Shown piece after piece: positions 1 through 13,370 of a stretch of 64,000 bases of DNA. This DNA comes from Neocallimastix lanati (nom. inval.). Its lineage: Eukaryota > Neocallimastigomycota > Neocallimastigomycetes > Neocallimastigales > Neocallimastigaceae. The first letter of the stretch is position 1; the number at the start of each line of letters is the position of its first letter. The translations under genes were made by a program, and so were the position numbers. Under the pieces are notes generated by a model. The model did not search any database. It saw only the letters and a list, made by a program, of their open reading frames with translations, and was not told where the DNA came from. The stretch spans positions 659,001 through 723,000 of the forward strand of contig JACVTC010000048.1 of assembly GCA_016946835.1 (NCBI GenBank), read 5' to 3'.

Positions 1-3000
1 TTTATAAAAAGAAAAAAAAACTACTAAAACTTGTATTAATAGAATTCATATTATTAAATAGACATTTCTTTATTTTTATAGAAGTTAATACAATTTATTA
101 GAGAATGCAAATATACAATTTTATTACTTATAAAACTATTGACAGATTCTTGAAAAATGCTCAATTGAACTTTTAATTATTAAATGAATGAATAATAAAT
201 AGATAAATAATTATTAAATAAATGAATAATAAATAGATAAATAATTAATAAATAAATAAATTAATTAATTATAGATTTAATAAATTTAAATTTTAATCAT
301 TATTAAACTTTTTAGTCCAATTTTATTTATTAAATAAAAAGTATTTAATAATTTTTTTTTTTTTTTAAAAAAAAAAGGAACAAGAAATACAAAAAATCAT
401 GAAATTTATTAGAAATAAGAAAATATTATTATATTATTACTTCTTAATTCATATCATTTCAATCTTTGTTTTATGTTCAAATTGATATAATTTATCGATT
501 CTTTTATTTTTTATTATTATCACTATTATCATTATTATTATTATTATATATAAATAAAAATATATAAATATAATTTTTTTTTTTTTAAATTTTTCATTGT
601 TAAAAAAATGAGAATTTCTGCATTTTTTGATTTACCGCAAAAAAAAAAAAAAATAAAAAAAAAAATTACGGTCAATTCAAAACAATGAAAATTATCTTTT
701 TATGGAAGACTCAATATAAAAGAAATAAAATAAAATAAAGAATACAATAAAGAATAGATAAAATTAAAATATTAAATAAATAAAATATTAAATAAATAAA
801 ATATTACATAAAGAAAATAATTAAAAATATATAAAAAAATATATATATATATCTCTATATCAATGAAATTGATTTATTTATTTATTATTATTATTATTAT
901 AATTATTATTATTATTATTATTTATTAACAGAAATGATAAAATAATTTTATAATTAAGTAGGATCATTGCTTAGGAGTTTTTATAAAATATTCCTCATTT
1001 TATCATTTTATTCAACCGATATTATAAATTTACCAATGTTTACATAAACATTTTTTTTTCTATTTTTATTTTTATACTATTCATTGAGCTATTGTTTTTA
1101 TTTATGATTATTATTATTTATTATAGTTATTATATTTTATTATTATTGTTTTGATTATTTTATTTTATTTTTTTTTTTATATATTTTATCAATACAAAAA
1201 TAATAAAAATATGACCTGGGTTAATTTCATAAAAATTTTTATTGTAAATAAATAATTAAGGGTAAAAAAAAAAAAAGAATAGAATAACAGAAAATAACAT
1301 TTATGTAAACATTCCATATATCTATTAATGTTCACGTGTTTTCATCTATAGAAACATTTTATTTCTCATAATAATTAAATTAATATTAAAATTTTAGTAT
1401 ATGAAAATGTATCAAAAAAAAAAAAATTATATGGAATATTAATAATTATAGTATATATTGAAATACATTATAATATGAATAAATATTATTATTATATTTA
1501 ATAATGTATTACATATTAATATATAAAAAAAAAAAAGTAATTTCTTTATTTAAAAAATAAAAATTAAAAAAATTATTCCATCTGTTTAAATAAATTATTA
1601 TAATATATTAATGAATATATTATTAATATATAATTTATATTCTATCGTAATAGGAATAGAATAGTAAATCTCTATAAAGATTTCTATAGAAGGATATTAT
1701 ATAGAATTACCATAATCAGTATCATCATCGTGGTTATTACAACTTAATATATATTAATTATATATTAAATATTTAATATTTTATTAATTTTTGAAGTTAA
1801 CAAAACTCTAATAAATATAATAAATACATTAAATAAACTCTATTTTATAGTATATACACTATAATAAATATATTAATATTTAAATAATATAAAATAATAA
1901 TAAATTAATCTATGATTTAATATCTTTATATTATTAGCTAATATATTAATAATATATTATTTTCTATTCATCTAATACTTTTTTATTTAATTACAATATA
2001 TTTTACCGCACAAATAAGGATTTAAACAAAAAAAAAAAGGTTATTTATTTTTTTTTTAATTTATATTGGCATCATATTAAATTATTTTAATTTATAAAGA
2101 TGAAATTTATAAACAATAAATATAAATTTTATTTGTTAAATTAATTTACGCATATATTAATAGTATACTGCAATAAATTAAAAGCAAAGTCAGTGCAATT
2201 TTTCTTTATTAGCAAACGTTAATATGTAATAATTTTATTAAATAGGAAAACTATTTTTATATGATAAACTTGTATATAATTGGTATTTTAATTATGAAAA
2301 ATTTATATTACAATATAAATATAATATATACTACTCATTAAATTATTAAATATTATTTTCCATAAAGTATATTCTAGTGCATATAATTTCTATTCATTTA
2401 GATTATTTTTTTCACTTAAAGAAAAATTTTATTTATTTATTTATTTATTTATGAAAAAGCAATAATTATATATAAATATAAATATTTTAAATATTTAATA
2501 TAAACATATATAAATATAAACATATATAAGTATATAAATATAAATATATATAAAAATAAAATAATAAATATATAAAATATAAAATAATAAATATATATAT
2601 AATATAATAAAATTTAAAAAAATATTGAATAAAAGCATAATTTTATTATATTATATATATATTTATTATTTTATATTTTAAATATTATTATTTACTAAAC
2701 AATATACACTCCATATATTATCACTATATTGTAGAATTTTATAAATCTTGTATATTTTTATAATATAAATAATTAAATTTTAATTAATATTATCATTGTA
2801 ATTTATTTTGGAATATAAGTTGTAATATATTATATATATATTATAATCAAAGGAGGTACATTTTTTATATGTTATTACTTTTACATAATTATTTTTTTAA
2901 ATAAATAAATAAATAATAAATAAATGAATATATAATAAATAAATAAATATATATATATATAATAAATGAATAAATAAATATGAAATAAATAAGTACTTAA

Positions 3001-3877
3001 TAATTATAATTATAATATAATGTGAAATAAAAATATATATAAAATTGAATCTATATAAAAAAAAAAAGAATTATATTAAATATAGTTTATATAATAGCAA
3101 TAAAATTTAATATAAATGATCAATAAGAGATTTATATATTGATTAGAATTTATTATTTATAAATAAATATATTTTCCTTTTTTTTTTTTTTTTAAATTTT
3201 TTTTTTCTTCTTTTTCTTTCTACTTTTAATTGAAGAGAAATTTTGGTTAAAAAATAACAAATTAATATTTTTTTTAAAAAAAAAAAGAAAAAAGAAAAAA
3301 GAAAGAAAAATTTTTTCATAATTTATATATATATTTTTTCAATCTTTTTTTTTTTTTTCTTTTTTTTTTTACTTTTGTTTAACCTATTTATTTTGATAAA
3401 AGCTATTTAAAAAAAAAAAAAAAAATAAAAAATAAAAATAAAAATAAAAAAAATAAAGAATAAAGAATAATAATAATATAAATCTTTTTTTTTTTATTAT
3501 CCACACCTATACCAATATCAACTTTTATATAATTTTTAAATTTTAAAATTTAATATTTATATTTGTAGTTTTTTTTTTTTTTTACTCATAATAAATATTT
3601 TTAGTAAATATTTAAACTTAGGAAGAAAAAACTACAGTATAATTTTATCTTTAAACAATCAATTTATTATAACAAATTTATTTAATCATAAAATAACGTA
3701 AAATCCCATTTATATTTTATTATATTAGTATATAGTATAAAATTTTAATCTAATATATAATATTGTGAACTATTCAATCAGAATCGACAAGATATTTATA
3801 AAATTTGTATATATATATTTTTTATAATATTATATTTTTTTCATCTTAATATTAAAAATAAATAAATAAAACAATAG
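1..3877. other. AT-rich intergenic region, no gene seen
   Basis: This stretch is almost pure A and T with runs of A or T of 8 to 16 bases and short TAAA/TTAT microsatellites. No open reading frame of useful length, RNA gene or transposon hallmark was seen. The last few hundred bases presumably hold the promoter of the zinc-finger gene, but no specific element can be named. Confidence 0.7.
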
Positions 3878-4061
3878 GTATGTAATTACAATAATTTTTT
3901 TTTTCTTCTCTTTTTTTTTTTCTTCTTTGAATAATTAATATCTAAATATTACTTTATATATTTTATTACTTTATAAAAATTAAAAAGTTATATATTATTA
4001 AGGTTAAATAAAAATTACTAATAAATCAATTATATATTTTAAATTATTTAAATAAATTTAG
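3878..4061 (+). other. Probable 5'UTR intron of the CCCH zinc-finger gene
   Basis: A GTATGT donor at 3878 follows ACAATAG. A TTTAG acceptor ends at 4061, directly before the ATG at 4062. Between them lies a pyrimidine-rich tract, as in fungal introns. The same GTATGT donor type is used in the gene at 56.8-59.2 kb. This is inferred from splice signals only; without it the ATG would simply follow a TTTAG by chance. Confidence 0.45.
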
Positions 4062-6055
4062 ATGGCTGATAATTACTCAATGTTTTCTGCTTTAAGTGAT
4101 GTTACTGAAGATTTATCAGAACTCACTTTAAAAATCGAAAATCAAGAATTAAAACAGAAACAGGAAAAAGCTGCTTCAATTCATGAAACTTCTAGTATTC
4201 ACAGTAATAAACATAAAAAGAATAGTAGTAATAATAGTAATTTATTGACTCCACCATGGGAAAAGAAGCACAACAGAAGATCTTTATCTGAAGGAAATTG
4301 GAATATGAAGAAAGAGTAAGTTTTTCATTAAATAAAAATAAAAAAGTATATATTATATTTTAATGTAAAGTAGTAATAGAAAATAATTGAATGAAATTAA
4401 AAATAGTATATAGATAGTAAAATAAAATAAAAAATTAATAAGAATGTATTATCGAAATATTAAATACGTATTTTTTTAGAATGTTTTATTTTATTTGTTA
4501 AAAAAAAAAAAAGAAATGGAATAAGCAAATTTAATATGAATTATATATTAATTATTAATTTATTACAAATTATTATTGATACAGAAATCCTTCAAAGACT
4601 GAAAAAAATAGTAATAGTGCTAGTACTAGTCCAGTTAAACCAGAATTTCCTAAAAATGATCTTTCAAGAACTCCTTCTTTACCATCTAAATGGTCTATTA
4701 AGCGTGCTACGTTATATAAGACTGAAATGTGTAGAGCTTTTGAAGAAACTGGTAAATGTAAATTTGGTGATGAATGTATCTTCGCTCATAGTGAAGAAGA
4801 ATTAAGACCACGTGTGGACAGACATCCAAAATATAAAACTAGAATTTGTAGAACTTTCTGGGAACAAGGTGAATGTCCTTATGGTAAACGTTGCTGTTTC
4901 ATTCACACTGAAAGAGATATTACTCATCCAGATGACTTCTCTGTCTTCGAAGCTCAAATGCAACAACAACAGCAGCAACAATTGAATAATAATTTAGCTG
5001 CTCCATTACTTAATGGAAGTCACAGAAGAATGCAATCTGCTCCAGAAATTGTTCATAAGCGTAGACCATCAAACTCTTCTGAAACTTTCATGGGTGGTAT
5101 TTATTCAATGACCCCATTAGATCGTAGATCTATTAATTCTGAAAAGTCTTCTATTCGTAGCTTCGATACTACTAAGGAATCTAGTAAGTTAAAGGAAGAA
5201 ATTAAGATTAATAGTAGTGAATCCGAAAGTGATGAAGATAGTACTGAAACAAAACAAGCTCCATCCGTTGTTCTTATGGATGAAACTGGTAGTATTACCG
5301 AAATTATCAGAAAACCAAAGAAGACTCAAAGAATTACAAAATTCTTAAAGGTTGGTGGTCATAAGAATAATAGTAACGGTAACTTGGATGCTAAAGTAAG
5401 TAGTGATAAGGTTGAAAATGCTGAAGGTAAGAATAAGAGTAAGTGGTTTAGCCGTAGTAAGAATAATCAAAACAATGGAACAAAGGAAAAGAAGAATAAT
5501 GAATCTTCTTCTGGTAGAAAGATACTTTCATTTGGACGTAAGGATAAAGATAAGGAAAAGGATAAAGAAGGTCAAAATGATATTAATGAAAAAGAAAAAG
5601 AGAAGCATTTCAAATCTTTCATTCCATTTGTTCGTAGTCATAAAAATGATTCAAGTGAAAATGTTGATGCATTATTTATACCTCCAGCTATTTCTACTGC
5701 CGATTTCTCTATTAAAACAAAGTTAAATGTTCCTCCACCATTACCATCACCATTAGTTGATAATGCCAATACTTCCTCAGATATGTTAGCTGCTGACGCT
5801 TTATTTGGAAATACTGAACCAGCTGCTCCAGTTGAAGAGACAACTAAAATTGAAGCCATACCAGAAGTTCCAGTTAAGGAAACTAAAGAAAATAAGGAAA
5901 AGGATAAGAAGAAGAACAAGAATTTAACTATCGATGCTTCTCAACCTAATAAGGCTGAAGAAGTTGCTTCCCCACGTCGTTCTTTCTTCCCAAACTTTTT
6001 ACTTTCAGCTATTTCAAAGAGTAACAGTAGTAGTAACAATACTAAGGAAGAATAA
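4062..6055 (+). CDS. Tandem CCCH zinc-finger protein, TIS11/TTP (ZFP36) family; two exons
   Basis: Exon 1 is 4062-4315 and exon 2 is 4585-6055, giving 574 residues. The intron (4316-4584, GTAAGT...ACAG) keeps the frame. Residues about 129-192 carry two C-x8-C-x5-C-x3-H fingers (C134, C143, C149, H153 and C173, C182, C188, H192), each preceded by a YKT lead-in; the linker contains RHPKYKT. This is the TTP/Cth2 signature. Proteins of this family bind AU-rich elements in mRNA 3'UTRs and recruit deadenylases, mainly in the cytoplasm. After the fingers come a short poly-Gln run (about 211-217), possible 14-3-3 sites (RMQSAP, S236), and a long Lys/Ser/Asn-rich disordered tail with short basic-aromatic motifs. 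The protein ends near [15 protein letters not shown] (548-562), which resembles the CNOT1-binding tail of animal TTP. RNA-binding class is near certain; targets are unknown. It stands alone, with no neighbour on either side for kilobases. Confidence 0.93.
4316..4584 (+). other. Intron of the CCCH zinc-finger gene
   Basis: The donor is GTAAGT at 4316, right after the last full exon-1 codon plus two bases. The acceptor ACAG ends at 4584. Splicing joins GA to A, giving Glu, and continues into an open frame that runs straight into the first zinc finger. Without splicing, exon 1 stops at 4317-4319. Confidence 0.9.
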
Positions 6056-8100
6056 ATGAATTAAAAGAAAGAAAGAAAGGAAAAAAAATTTTTTTTTCTA
6101 AAAAAGTTTAAAGTTTTATTTATTAATATATTTTTTTTCTTAAATGGTTTATTATTTTATTTATCTTTTTTTTTAAAAAAAAATTATTTATTTTTATATT
6201 ATGAATATATAATATATATATAAAAAAAGAAAATGATTAATTTTTTTTATTATAATTTTTTTTTTTTTAGGATTAACTATTTAAGTCAATATTTAAGTTT
6301 TTATTTAATAAGATTCTAAAAAAAAAAAAAAAAAAAAAAAAAGAAATCATGTCAAAACGAAACAAAAAAAAAAAAAAAGGAAAAGATAAATAATTACAAT
6401 AATCATAAAGAAAAATATTGATAGATAAACAACAAAAAAAAATTTTTTTTATTGTGATACAATTTTTTTCAAATTTAAAATTATTATTTCAATTTCTTTA
6501 TTTTTTTTTTAATCAACGTCTAATATTATAAACAGCAATATATTTTAAATTATAAATATCTCAACAGATATTATAAAAAATATCTTTTTTTTTATTAAAT
6601 AGTAAATATCAAAAAAAACATTTAAATTATTTATTGAATCACTATTTTAATTAATTAAAATTCATATCTTTTCTCATTTAAACATAAATATTTTATAAAA
6701 ATTAAATTAAAAATTATACAGTTAAAAATAATAGTTAAGAAAAAAAAAAAAAATAAAAAAAAATAAAAAAATAAAAAAAATATATATATATTGTTTATTA
6801 TTAAAGGAATTTAAATTTTTTTTTTTTTTTATCATTTATCTTTTTACATTAAAATTTTATATTTTCGTTTTTATATATATATATATTTTTCATTTTTTCT
6901 AAAAAAAAAAAAAAAAAAAAAAAAGAGGAAAAAATTATGAATATTTAATGAATTCAAAAATAGTAGATTTCAAGTTATTTAAAATTTTTCAAAGAAAGAA
7001 AGAAAAAAAATAATAATAATAAATAATAAAATCAATTTCATATTATTATTATTATTTTTTTTTTTTTTTTTTCTTATAATATTCAAAAAAAAAAAAAAAA
7101 AAAAAAAAAAAACGAAGAAAGGAAAAAAAGAAAATCAAAAGCATATTCTCTATATATCTATAGTTCTATTTATTTCTTTGTGAAAAAAAAAAAAAAAAAA
7201 AAAAAAAAAAGCAGTTTATAAATTAAGAAAATAAGGATCTTATCTTATATAATATATATAGAATTATTGAAATATCTACAAAAAAAAAAAAAAAAAAAAA
7301 ATAAAATAAGAAAGTTCAGAAATAATAAGGAAAAGATAAAGAAGAAAAAAATATTTAGATATTACATATAAAATTATATATAATATATAAATAGTATAGA
7401 TATATCAGAATTGTATAGTAATTTTTAAATATTAGGAAAAAAAAAAAAAATTAAATAGTTTAGAGAAAAAGAAAATATAGTTATTCTATAATTTTTCTTT
7501 TTATAATTTATATAATCTATGTTGAAAACGAAAAACATCAAAAGCAAAATATATATATATATATATATTAAAATATTGAATATTGAATATACATATATAT
7601 ATTAAAAAAAAAAAAAAAAAAAAAACGTATTCAAGACAAATCATATCTAAACAAATTAGAAAATAATATTTATTAGCGTATTGAAATATTTCAATCAATT
7701 CTTTTAATATTTTTTTTTTAACAATAATTTAAATTAAATAAAATATATAAATTATATCTATAAAAAGCATAATTTTTTTTTTATTTTTTTTTTTTTTTTC
7801 TTTTCTACTATTTTTAGCTTTATAACTATTAATATTTTTTAATTTTTTTTTTAAATCTATTCATTTCTCAATATATATTATAGGTAATTTGAAGATTTTT
7901 AATTTTTTTTTTTTTTTTATTTTGTTTTTGTTTTTAAATGAGGTTTATACATGAATAATTATTTTAATAATTATAGTTATTAATATTTTAATTATAAAAA
8001 GTTATTAAGAAGTACGATTTAAATTAATGGAATTTATAATTATTATTTGTAATGATAAAGTTTATAAAAAATGTTATTTTAATAATCATAATTTTATTTT
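6056..8100. other. AT-rich intergenic region with poly(A) blocks
   Basis: This is the 3' flank of the zinc-finger gene followed by low-complexity DNA. It holds many A runs of 15-30 bases (near 6320, 6900, 7085, 7190, 7280 and 7605) and matching T runs. No gene is supported; the short open frames here are made of homopolymer codons. Confidence 0.6.
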
Positions 8101-9335
8101 CTCCTAATGATATGAACTGTTTTTTCCAGGTCCATGGAGGGTTGATGGAAAAGGAATAGCCGATAATCAGGTGTATTAATTAACAGTTTTCTGTTAATTC
8201 TGATGATAGTCGATGGTTATCCTTTCGTACGAAGAGAGAAAATATGGGAATATTGGAAGACTGTAGAAAGTGAACCTGAGGTTTTTATATTGTTTTATTA
8301 AACTGGAGATGTAGTCAACATTGGAGTTGTATCATTAAATGATGATCATGTAGTTTCTACATATTATCATTGTAATGAATCTATTGTATATTTCTTTTTT
8401 TTTTTTTTTTTTACACTTTAACAGTTTTTTTTATCTATATATTTTTCTATAGAATTATGTAATCTCATGTAGCTATTAGTATTATAAAATGAAAATGTAG
8501 GAGATGGATTTACTCCAAAGCTTATGTTTAACGAATGGGAATCTTTTTAGTCTTTCACTACTTAACATTTTATGTACCTTTTTCATTTTTAATTTATATA
8601 AGAGGTCGTCCTTTACAGAAAACTATTATATCAATCAAAGCTTTATTAATTGAATCAAATATATAAAAATCAAAACAAAACAAAACAAAACAAAACAAAA
8701 CAAAACAAAACAAAACAAAACAAAAACAAAAATAAAAAAAAAAATAATAATAATGATTATTCATTACAACAAAATTCTTATGTTGTTTATGTTGTTTATT
8801 TTAACTTAAATATTTATCAGTTACTGTACAAAGAGAAAACTTTTATATTATTTTAATTATTTTTTTTTTCTTTTTTTTTAATTCTTCTTTATTTATTTTT
8901 TTTATGGAAAAGATATTTCACCCGGGGTTTTCACTGTTATGGAACATCTATTGATAACACAAGGCTGATTTTTATCCGTGGTAATATACTCAGGGACCCA
9001 TGCCTAAAAATGAAAGAATTTATTCATTTAAAGCGAAAAAAAAAAAAAAAAATTAAAGGATAATACATTTTGTCAGTGATAAGAATTACTTAAATTTTAA
9101 ATGATAGTTTCTTCAGAATAAAAGTAATACACGTCAAATTTCAACCACGTAGAAATTTGAAAAAAAAAAAAAAAAAAAAAAAAAAATCAATATGAGGAGT
9201 TATGATTCCATTTTGAGAAAACATCTACACAATATAAATTTTTTTTTTTTAAAGTTTCTTTTCAGCATTTAAAATAAAAAAAATATATATATATATTTTT
9301 AATATCTACTTAAACACCATTCAATAATACAAGCT

Positions 9336-9367
<32 letters not shown>

Positions 9368-9480
9368 TAATCTCAGTTCAACTAATTTTTAGTTATCGTC
9401 ATCGTTATAAAAATGATAATCATGTACTCAAGCGCTCTCTCAAAAAAAAAATCTAATTTCAACATTCTAACACAGGAAGG

Positions 9481-9511
<31 letters not shown>

Positions 9512-9530
9512 TTTCCAATGTGGATGGAAA

Positions 9531-9585
<55 letters not shown>

Positions 9586-10440
9586 TAGTAATTGAGTACT
9601 TTAACTACTTCAACAGGTTTTTTTTTTTTTAGAAAAAAATCCATTATTTTTATTTATTCCTATGTTTTTTTTGGAGGAAACAGGTAAATGGTATCAAGGA
9701 TGCTAGAAATCGATGTAAAAGTAAAAACCCTTCCCGGAACTAAAAAAAAAAATTTTTTTTTATTTTCTAGAAAAGAAATGGATTCAAATACACCAGGTTT
9801 GCAGAGGTTTTAATATCTTGAGTATTAATGTCTCATGTGTCACAAGCAGATCCTTTGAAGATAATTCCCTTATACTCATCTTTGTTTCTTTAACAATATA
9901 TAATTAATGGAATCATTCTAAGTGTTCTTTTATAAATTAATGTCTGTCTATATTCCCTTGAAGAAACACTCTCATTACTAAGTCCCGATATGTATTCTCT
10001 GAGGTTTTCACCTACGGCTTCAGAATCACACTAACTTCAGAATCACATTAATCATCTGTCTATTCTTCTTGGAGACTTTTTTTAACATGAGCACCGCCCC
10101 CCCCCAAAAGTGATTGATGGACAAGATAAATAAATTTAAACCAACAGTAAAAACCTTTTTGTAACTGATTATATATTCTTCCCGATTAATAGTACCCACC
10201 TATTTTTTTTCATCTTTTTTTTTTTCATGGATTAAGAGGTAGATAGTCGATATTCATTCAGATATTGATCATACATTTAAGTTAACTTAAGTAGGCTGGC
10301 TGGATTAAAAATATCAATCAAGTGCTAATTTATGTTGAATGATCGATCCTTCCTTCTCTATTCTGATCATAAACTCTCCCCCCCCTTTTCGTAGTTTATT
10401 ACAAGAAAAACTATCACCACCGCAAATGATTCATTTTTAT
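8101..10440. other. Decayed, formerly coding-like sequence interrupted by poly(A)/(T) blocks
   Basis: Islands at about 8120-8370, 8460-8610, 8920-9010, 9660-10060 and 10230-10430 are clearly richer in G+C than their surroundings and give short stop-free stretches. One example is 8930-9010 read on the minus strand (begins AWVPEYITTDKN). The islands are separated by A runs of 15-45 bases, as inside the dead LINE at 49.3-53 kb. They may be relics of an old transposable element or gene. No family could be recognised and direction may differ between islands. Confidence 0.35.
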
Positions 10441-10455
10441 TACCAAAAAAAAAAA

Positions 10456-10494
<39 letters not shown>

Positions 10495-11199
10495 ATTTGT
10501 TAGGTAGGATAGGTAAAAATGTCTTTGAACTTAAAAGAAAAAAAAAATTTTGGAAAATTTTGGGATCATCATAAATAAAAACAAATTTGAGATTCTTTAG
10601 TGAAGAATTTAAGAAAATTGAAGAACTTTTCAGTTGATAGTATTAGTTAAAAAAAAAAAAAAAAAAAAAGTTCATTAACATGTTAACACGACTAATATTC
10701 CATTGCTAAAGGAGGGGGTAATTTTATCGATGACTTTCTTTTAACAGAAATTAAAAAAAAAAAAAAAAGCGATGTTTAGAATGTCTCACAAAAAAAAAAA
10801 AAAAAAAAAAAAAATAAATTTTATTATCTTCAAAAAAAAGGTAAAAAAAAAAAAAAAAAACAGTTGGCTTGTAAAAAAATAGAGTATGTGATATGTGAAT
10901 CAATTCATAAAAAAAAAAAAAAAAAAAAAATGTTTAACAAATTTAAGAGAAAAAAAAAAAAATATATATATATATATTTATATTGGATTAAAAAATTGGA
11001 GGTGTCGTTAGCTCTTCTTCTTAAAAAAAAAAATGATGAAGTAGGTAGGAAATCATGGAAATGAGTTAAAAAAAAAATAAATAACAAGGAATTGAACTAA
11101 AATTAGTTTCTTTTATAGATGAAAAAAAAAAAAAATAAAAAAATAAAAAATAAAAAATAAAAAAATAAAAAAAAAATAATAATAAATATTAATAATAAT

Positions 11200-11272
<73 letters not shown>

Positions 11273-11726
11273 TTAATAATAATATTAATAATATTAATAA
11301 TAATATTAATAATAATAGAGTAGTAGTAGTTTTTGTATTTTTAACAATAGAAATAATAGAAATAAATAAATAAGTAGTTATTTAATACAACTAGTTATTA
11401 CATTAAAGTATTGTAGATTTTTTTATATTGTATTAACATGTTTTGTATTGTAATAGATAGGATAGAGATAGGATATTTTAATTTTTATTTTTATCCACTT
11501 GGTAAACCGCTCAACAAAAACAAAAACCGCCCTTCTTGTACGTTAAAAAATCAAATTATAAATTATTTTGAAAAAAAAAAAAACATCATTAAATTCTGAT
11601 AATTTTTCTTTTTAATTTCTGGGATTTCTATTATTTTTATTGTATTCGTTGCTGCTTACTTATTTTTAATTCTAATTTTTTATTTCTCACCAAGACTATT
11701 GAATATTGATAATAAAAATTCCAAAA

Positions 11727-11761
<35 letters not shown>

Positions 11762-11956
11762 TTTTTATTATATAAACCCTCTACTGTTTTATTGTTTATT
11801 AAAAATCTAGAACGTGTATAATTAAATAAACAACATAGCTTTGATATTCAATTAACAACATATGCATATATATCAGCATATATCGTTGATATTACACCTA
11901 TTTTAAAGATTTTTGGTTATAAAGCATTTTTTTTTTTTTATAATAACCATAAAATC

Positions 11957-12023
<67 letters not shown>

Positions 12024-12281
12024 GTTTAAATAATTATCTTAAAAAATAATGACAACAATTTCAATAATAATAATAATAATAATATAAATAATAACAAAAT
12101 ATTAACTGAAATTAAATCTAAATAAAAAGAGATTACCTAATGAATGAAATAATTATTTCAGTATTTGAAGAGAATGAATCTCTAAATATTTGAAAAAAAA
12201 AAAAAAAAAAAGAATTAACGAATAGAAAAAGACCTCTTTAGTTAAAGATACTGAAGCCACTTGATCTAATATAAGGAAAAA

Positions 12282-12318
<37 letters not shown>

Positions 12319-12557
12319 GATCGTCATAAAATGTTAACAAAAAATGAAAAAGGTACGTTCTTTTAAACATTCGAAAATTTATCTATTCCTTTTTTTTTTA
12401 TTTTTTTTTCCAGTATTTTTGGTGTTAAAGGAATTAAATCGCACGGACAGTCATCAAAGTAATCTCCTCCTCACTGTATGTTCTCCATTATATAAAGCTG
12501 GAATTTTTTTTTTTTCATTGAGTGAAATTAAAACTAAAAAAAAAAAAAAAAAAAAAA
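10441..12557. repeat. Microsatellite-rich region: (AAAT)n, (AAT)n and poly(A)/(T)
   Basis: An (AAAT)n run lies at about 10453-10495. An (AAT)n run of about 71 bases lies at 11201-11271 and runs on as imperfect AATATT units to about 11320. Another (AAT)n run lies at about 11957-12022. A T run of over 30 bases lies at about 11730-11760, and many A runs occur. Short unique patches (for example 12420-12510) may be decayed sequence like that at 8-10 kb. No gene is supported. Confidence 0.75.
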
Positions 12558-12608
12558 AGATTAGTTTATAGAAACTGTCATCATTGGGGAAAAAAAACAT
12601 TCCTGAAG

Positions 12609-12645
<37 letters not shown>

Positions 12646-12726
12646 ATTCTAGAATCTATCTCATCTTATCGAAAAGGATCCAAAAAAAAACACTCTAGAA
12701 TCCATCTTATCTCATCGAAAAAAATC

Positions 12727-12770
<44 letters not shown>

Positions 12771-12820
12771 TTAGTTTATAGAAAATGTCATCATTAGGAA
12801 AAAAAAAAACATTCCTGAAG

Positions 12821-12864
<44 letters not shown>

Positions 12865-12945
12865 ATTCTAGAATCTATCTCATCTTATCGAAAAGGATCC
12901 AAAAAAAAACACTCTAGAATCCATCTTATCTCATCGAAAAGAATC

Positions 12946-12987
<42 letters not shown>

Positions 12988-13370
12988 TTAGTTTATAGAA
13001 AATGTCATCATTAGGAAAAAAAAAAAAAAACATTCCTGAAGATAAAAAAAAAATTATTCTTGATTCTTCTCCTGAAAAAAAAAAAATAAAAAAGAGATTA
13101 GTTTATAGAAAATGTCATCAATCATTGGGGGAAAAAAAAACATTCCTGAAGATAATAAAAAAAAAAAAAAAAAACATTCTAGAATCTATCTCATCTTATC
13201 GAAAAGGATCCAAAAAAAAAACACTCTAGAATCCATCTTATCTCATCGAAAAGAATCCAAAAAAAAAATACTCTAGAATCCATCTCATCTCATCGAAAAG
13301 AATCCAAAAAAAAAAAAAACACTCTAGAATCCATCTCATCTCATCGAAAAGAATCCAAAAAAAAAAAAAA
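12558..13370. repeat. Complex higher-order tandem repeat, about 210-bp unit with internal about 45-bp subrepeats
   Basis: The unit starts with GATTAGTTTATAGAAA at 12559, 12769, 12985 and (partial) 13096. It continues with a CATTCCTGAAGAT block, a poly(A) block of variable length, then subrepeats of the form CTCTAGAATCCATCTCATC followed by TCGAAAAGAATCC and an A run. The last unit has extra subrepeats (to about 13360). Length differences are almost all in the A runs. Short reading frames across the array are not credible genes. Confidence 0.85.
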
